Source: CANKHA01 sp034668785 (GTDB lineage: Bacteria; Pseudomonadota; Alphaproteobacteria; Rhizobiales; Xanthobacteraceae). Taken from it: 15,274 nucleotides of DNA. A program made the position numbers and the translations under genes. The stretch covers positions 1 through 15,274 of the forward strand of contig JAXDOS010000027.1 in the NCBI GenBank assembly GCA_034668785.1. Reading direction: 5' to 3'. This document shows, piece by piece, positions 13,501 to 15,274 of the stretch. Position 1 is the stretch's first letter. Each line of letters opens with the position of its first letter. The notes beneath the pieces are model-generated. The model saw only the letters and a program-made list of their open reading frames with translations. It was not told where the DNA came from and searched no databases.

Positions 13501-15274
13501 CGCAGCGATGGCGGCATCGCCGGCGGCGCAAGGGCCGATGCCAACGGCGTCGGATTCGGTGGCCTGATCGGCTTCCAGCCCGGCTCGGGCACTGGCGGCA
13601 CCGCAACCTCGACCCTTAACGTCACCAACAAGGGCCAAATCATCACCCAGGCTGCCGGCGGCGAGCCCGCGGGCATCGACGTGTCCTCCACCGCCAATGC
13701 TAACGGCACCGGCCGTACCGCCGTCGGCGGGACGGCGACCGCGACGGGCACGGTCTACAACTCCGGCACGCTTCGCACCTACGATTCAGGCATTCGAGCC
13801 CAGGCAAGCGCCAGGGCCAACGCCACGGGCTCGCTGGATATCCTCGGTTCGGCCAAGGCAGGCACCGCGGCCTCGACCCTGACCATCACCAACAAGGGCA
13901 CCATCGACAGCGCCATGGGCTTCGGCATCTACGGCGCCGCTCGGGCTTACGCCACCGGCGCGGGCGTCCGCGGCACCGGCGGTGCCGCGACCGCCACGCT
14001 GACGATCGACAACTCCGGGCGGGTTTCGACGCACGCCAATTACGCGTACGGCATCTACGGCATTGCGCGTGCGAGCGCATCCGGCACCTACAACGGCGGC
14101 ACGGCGCTTGCGAGCACCACCGTCAAGAATGCGGGCGTGACCAGCATCCACACCTTCGGTAACTACGCGGCCGGCCTCTTTGCGAACTCTGTTGCCAACG
14201 CCAGGGGTCAATATGGCGGCGGCTTGGCGACCTATGCCGGCTATGCCAAGGCGACCACCACGGTCACCAATACCGGCGCGATCGCGACCGGCGGCCTCTT
14301 CTCTCGGGGCATTGTCGCCCTCTCGACTTCCTACGCGACGGGCTACACCACCGCCGCGGTGAAGAATTCCGGGACGGCGATTTCGATCACCACGGTCACG
14401 AATAGCGGCGCCCTCTTAACCGCGGGCAGCTATTCGAGCGACATCGTCGCATTCTCCTTCGCGCGCGCCGGCAGCCTGACCACGGGGAATGCCCAGGCGA
14501 CGACGACGGTGACCAACTCCGGCAGCGTCTTAACGACCGGCTATGCGTCGGACTCCATCTATGCCGGTTCCTCGGCGAATAGCGGCGGCACCTCCGCAGC
14601 GACCACCTCGGTCACCAACAGCGGCGGCATCACCGCGCTGGCGACTTATGCGGACGGCATCATCGCCGTCTCCAGGGCCCGCGGCTTTGCGGGCGGCTTG
14701 ACCGCGTCCACCGGGGCGGCGACAGCCAGCACTACGGTGACCAACTCGGGCACCATCAAGGCCGTCGGGGCCTACGGGGACGGCATCATCGCGCTGTCCT
14801 ACGCCACGTCCTATAGCGCGGCCACGGCAAGCACGACGGTGACCAACTCCGGCACGATCACGATCTCCGGGTTAGGCGCAAGCGGCATCATCGCCAGATC
14901 AAAGGCTACCGTCGACGCGACCGCGTCGACCACGGTGACGAATACCGGCACGGTTGCCACCACCGGCAACGGCGCGCCCGCCGTACTTGCGAGTTCCTAC
15001 GCGCTCGACCTGCTGGCCAACGCCACCGCGACCACGGTGATCAACAATACCGGCGCCGGAACGATCACGACGACCGGGGCTGGCTCAGCGGGTGTTGCCG
15101 CCTACGCCGATGCGATCGCATTCACCGGGACTGCGACCGCCACGATAACGGTGAACAACAGCGCCGCGATCCAGACCACGGGAGTGGGATCCAACGCCAT
15201 CACGGCGGGCATCTTCTTCGGCTCCGCCACCAGCGGCATCAACATCAACAATACCGCGGCCGGCAGTATCATCG
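10531..15274 (+). CDS. Giant repeat-rich secreted autotransporter/adhesin-type protein, 3' end beyond the window
   Basis: The frame is open from the ATG at 10531 to the window edge, at least 1581 residues with no stop. A GGGGGG ribosome binding site (10520-10525) precedes the ATG. The N-terminus (MSKRTQKQKGQVVRFEQSTL) is long and basic, followed by a hydrophobic core at about 42-60 and cleavage after PANA (residue 66). This resembles the extended signal peptides of type V secreted proteins. The rest is Ala/Gly/Thr/Ser/Asn-rich, with about 32 short repeats of the form T-x-T-I-x-N-x-G-x-I, then G-I-x-G-x-A, then a GGTAT-rich linker, typical of a beta-solenoid passenger. C68 and C77 are the only cysteines. 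No C-terminal beta-barrel is visible because the gene continues, so the autotransporter assignment is inferred from leader and repeats. Likely a surface adhesin or biofilm factor; substrate unknown. Confidence 0.85.
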   Translation, partial: MSKRTQKQKGQVVRFEQSTLLETVAAMHNQPAALSRPGLMRASLLAGTALGAGILAGMIVPQPANAVCVLSGTTENCTGPFPAGIHYTNPPITTINATAAVISNPAGNGIDLINAAPALTSTVNSDAATTIGIAAAVTGDGIHEQSAFANSTLVITSASTIKVGRDGLSAFAASAAGGKETVSVTTTAGTITAGRYGILAQAQISGGVGANTATSTVANDAVINSASTSIYNLMTATAGAINTAASAYSTVTNSAAVTSTNRLGISAKAASTAVGPTSSAKSITSVTNSGAINSKSTGIYGGAAGNTGTTGNNAGNGYSSLVISNKGAITATAGSGITGTSFAFERSNNVVTAAIGGTATAKDSIYNSGVINSGDTGIDGLAWAFANAYGLLLAGGAGTGGTSAATLTITNKGNITTGAASASGRGIVANVRAYSTGSGYAAKGGTATGSNTVYNSGAINSGNFGDVYAANLVSAASIGTGAAKSTATGGAATSSISITNKGALTNTGISTTAFGIRGIGISDANATGYSAKGGTATGTVTVDNSGAVTTVNGNDIDAYSRVGAYAFGSYAAKGTATGGTATSTIAITNKGALTNTAARGILAQSVALAGGYGFAATGGTATANAGTAAAPIYNSGAIKSNFDGIDGFATALARAYGSFAVKGTATGGTATSGVVITNKGNITIGTAVSSAGDGIVGYASSTAAAGGFTAVGGKATAATTIYNSGIIQSGTATGDDGIDGFANAGAGAVGSNAPTGSGKGGTAAATVSITNRNAITAATLGIFGRSRGYATGYGYTATGGTATGTTTIDSAGTITSIGGTGIVGRGYAFASGVGVVTGGVAGAGTGTGGTATGGVTITNKGNIASGGTGNGIDGYSTANAAGSGRVGQGGKATATTTIYNSGQIHSYLASGIIGRASAYARGYGSNGYANGKGTGGTAAATLTITNKGAITSPYGNGIYGAARADARGSGFAGKGGSATASATIYNSGTIRSDGGIAGGARADANGVGFGGLIGFQPGSGTGGTATSTLNVTNKGQIITQAAGGEPAGIDVSSTANANGTGRTAVGGTATATGTVYNSGTLRTYDSGIRAQASARANATGSLDILGSAKAGTAASTLTITNKGTIDSAMGFGIYGAARAYATGAGVRGTGGAATATLTIDNSGRVSTHANYAYGIYGIARASASGTYNGGTALASTTVKNAGVTSIHTFGNYAAGLFANSVANARGQYGGGLATYAGYAKATTTVTNTGAIATGGLFSRGIVALSTSYATGYTTAAVKNSGTAISITTVTNSGALLTAGSYSSDIVAFSFARAGSLTTGNAQATTTVTNSGSVLTTGYASDSIYAGSSANSGGTSAATTSVTNSGGITALATYADGIIAVSRARGFAGGLTASTGAATASTTVTNSGTIKAVGAYGDGIIALSYATSYSAATASTTVTNSGTITISGLGASGIIARSKATVDATASTTVTNTGTVATTGNGAPAVLASSYALDLLANATATTVINNTGAGTITTTGAGSAGVAAYADAIAFTGTATATITVNNSAAIQTTGVGSNAITAGIFFGSATSGININNTAAGSII
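11494..14100 (+). repeat. Tandem higher-order repeat: ten alternating NKG/NSG module pairs
   Basis: Coding repeats inside the giant gene. The central Asn codons fall at 11503, 11629, 11761, 11893, 12028, 12160, 12295, 12430, 12562, 12697, 12841, 12958, 13105, 13228, 13366, 13486, 13627, 13759, 13891 and 14011. Odd members carry I-T-N-K-G (the first reads I-S-N-K-G and the eleventh is degenerate, NRN). Even members carry I/V-Y-N-S-G or D-N-S-G (the twelfth reads DSAG). Single modules average about 132 bases; the pair repeats every 258-279 bases, mostly 261-267. A GGTAT-type linker often precedes the next module. Confidence 0.9.
14101..15274 (+). repeat. Tandem uniform TVTNSG-type repeat, shorter period
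   Basis: Coding repeats in the same gene. Central Asn codons are at 14128, 14269, 14401, 14515, 14617, 14743, 14845, 14941, 15046 and 15157, with an extra short half-module at 14365. The module reads T-T-V-T-N-S/T-G, then A-D-G-I-I-A-x-S. The NKG form is absent. Spacing falls from 130-140 bases to about 96-126. The array continues past the window edge. Confidence 0.85.

Noticed and set aside
12343..13638. Long open frame of 431 codons on the minus strand, opposite the repeat protein
   Set aside because: It is an echo of the repetitive, GC-rich plus-strand codons. Its sequence is low complexity (Gly/Ala/Arg), and it has no ribosome binding site or domain. The same applies to the minus-strand frames at 11737-12342 and 13786-14211.
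11494..15274. Regular direct repeats that might be read as a CRISPR array or noncoding satellite
   Set aside because: The repeats are all in one open reading frame, units are 96-147 bases, spacing varies in multiples of three, and conservation follows protein motifs.

Overview
The window looks like a chromosomal segment of an alphaproteobacterium of the order Hyphomicrobiales (Rhizobiales), probably near the Bradyrhizobium/Rhodopseudomonas/Xanthobacteraceae relatives. The signs are high GC with GC-rich third positions, the tsaD-gpsA block divergent from hemC-hemD-Mic60-hemY, and one copy of the dispersed palindromic intergenic repeat typical of that group. The placement is inferred from gene content and remembered gene order, not from a search.

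Layout. (1) 59-1771, minus strand: four small cell-envelope genes that form one apparent operon. In transcription order they are a four-helix membrane protein, a three-helix membrane protein, a secreted carboxypeptidase-regulatory-like (beta-sandwich) protein and a secreted class II-like c-type cytochrome (CNACH). (2) 1869-2297, minus: a DUF1761-type membrane protein, preceded by the palindromic repeat at 2315-2434. (3) 2440-4957, minus: tsaD (tRNA t6A synthesis), gpsA (glycerol-3-phosphate dehydrogenase) and an EVE-domain gene, packed with 12-16 bp gaps. (4) 5076-9672, plus: hemC, hemD, an alphaproteobacterial Mic60/mitofilin homologue and hemY, a tetrapyrrole and membrane-architecture operon. 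(5) 9777-9852: tRNA-Thr(CGT) with encoded CCA. (6) 9853-10530: about 680 bp without an intact gene, with a possible decayed coding frame. (7) 10531 to the window end, plus: one open frame of at least 1581 codons encoding a very large secreted repeat protein of autotransporter/adhesin type, cut by the window edge.

How it fits together. Regions 3 and 4 are housekeeping: tRNA modification, phospholipid precursor, uroporphyrinogen III synthesis, and the inner-membrane proteins that travel with the heme genes. Region 1 is a plausible small envelope redox module of unknown function. Region 7 is the most unusual part. Its passenger has about 32 beta-solenoid-like repeats, and in twenty consecutive units an 'NKG' and an 'NSG' module alternate strictly, giving a higher-order dimer of about 265 bp. 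It then changes to a shorter uniform repeat. The only two cysteines of the visible 1581 residues lie at the predicted mature N-terminus. I see no CRISPR array, transposase, phage gene or recognisable defence system.
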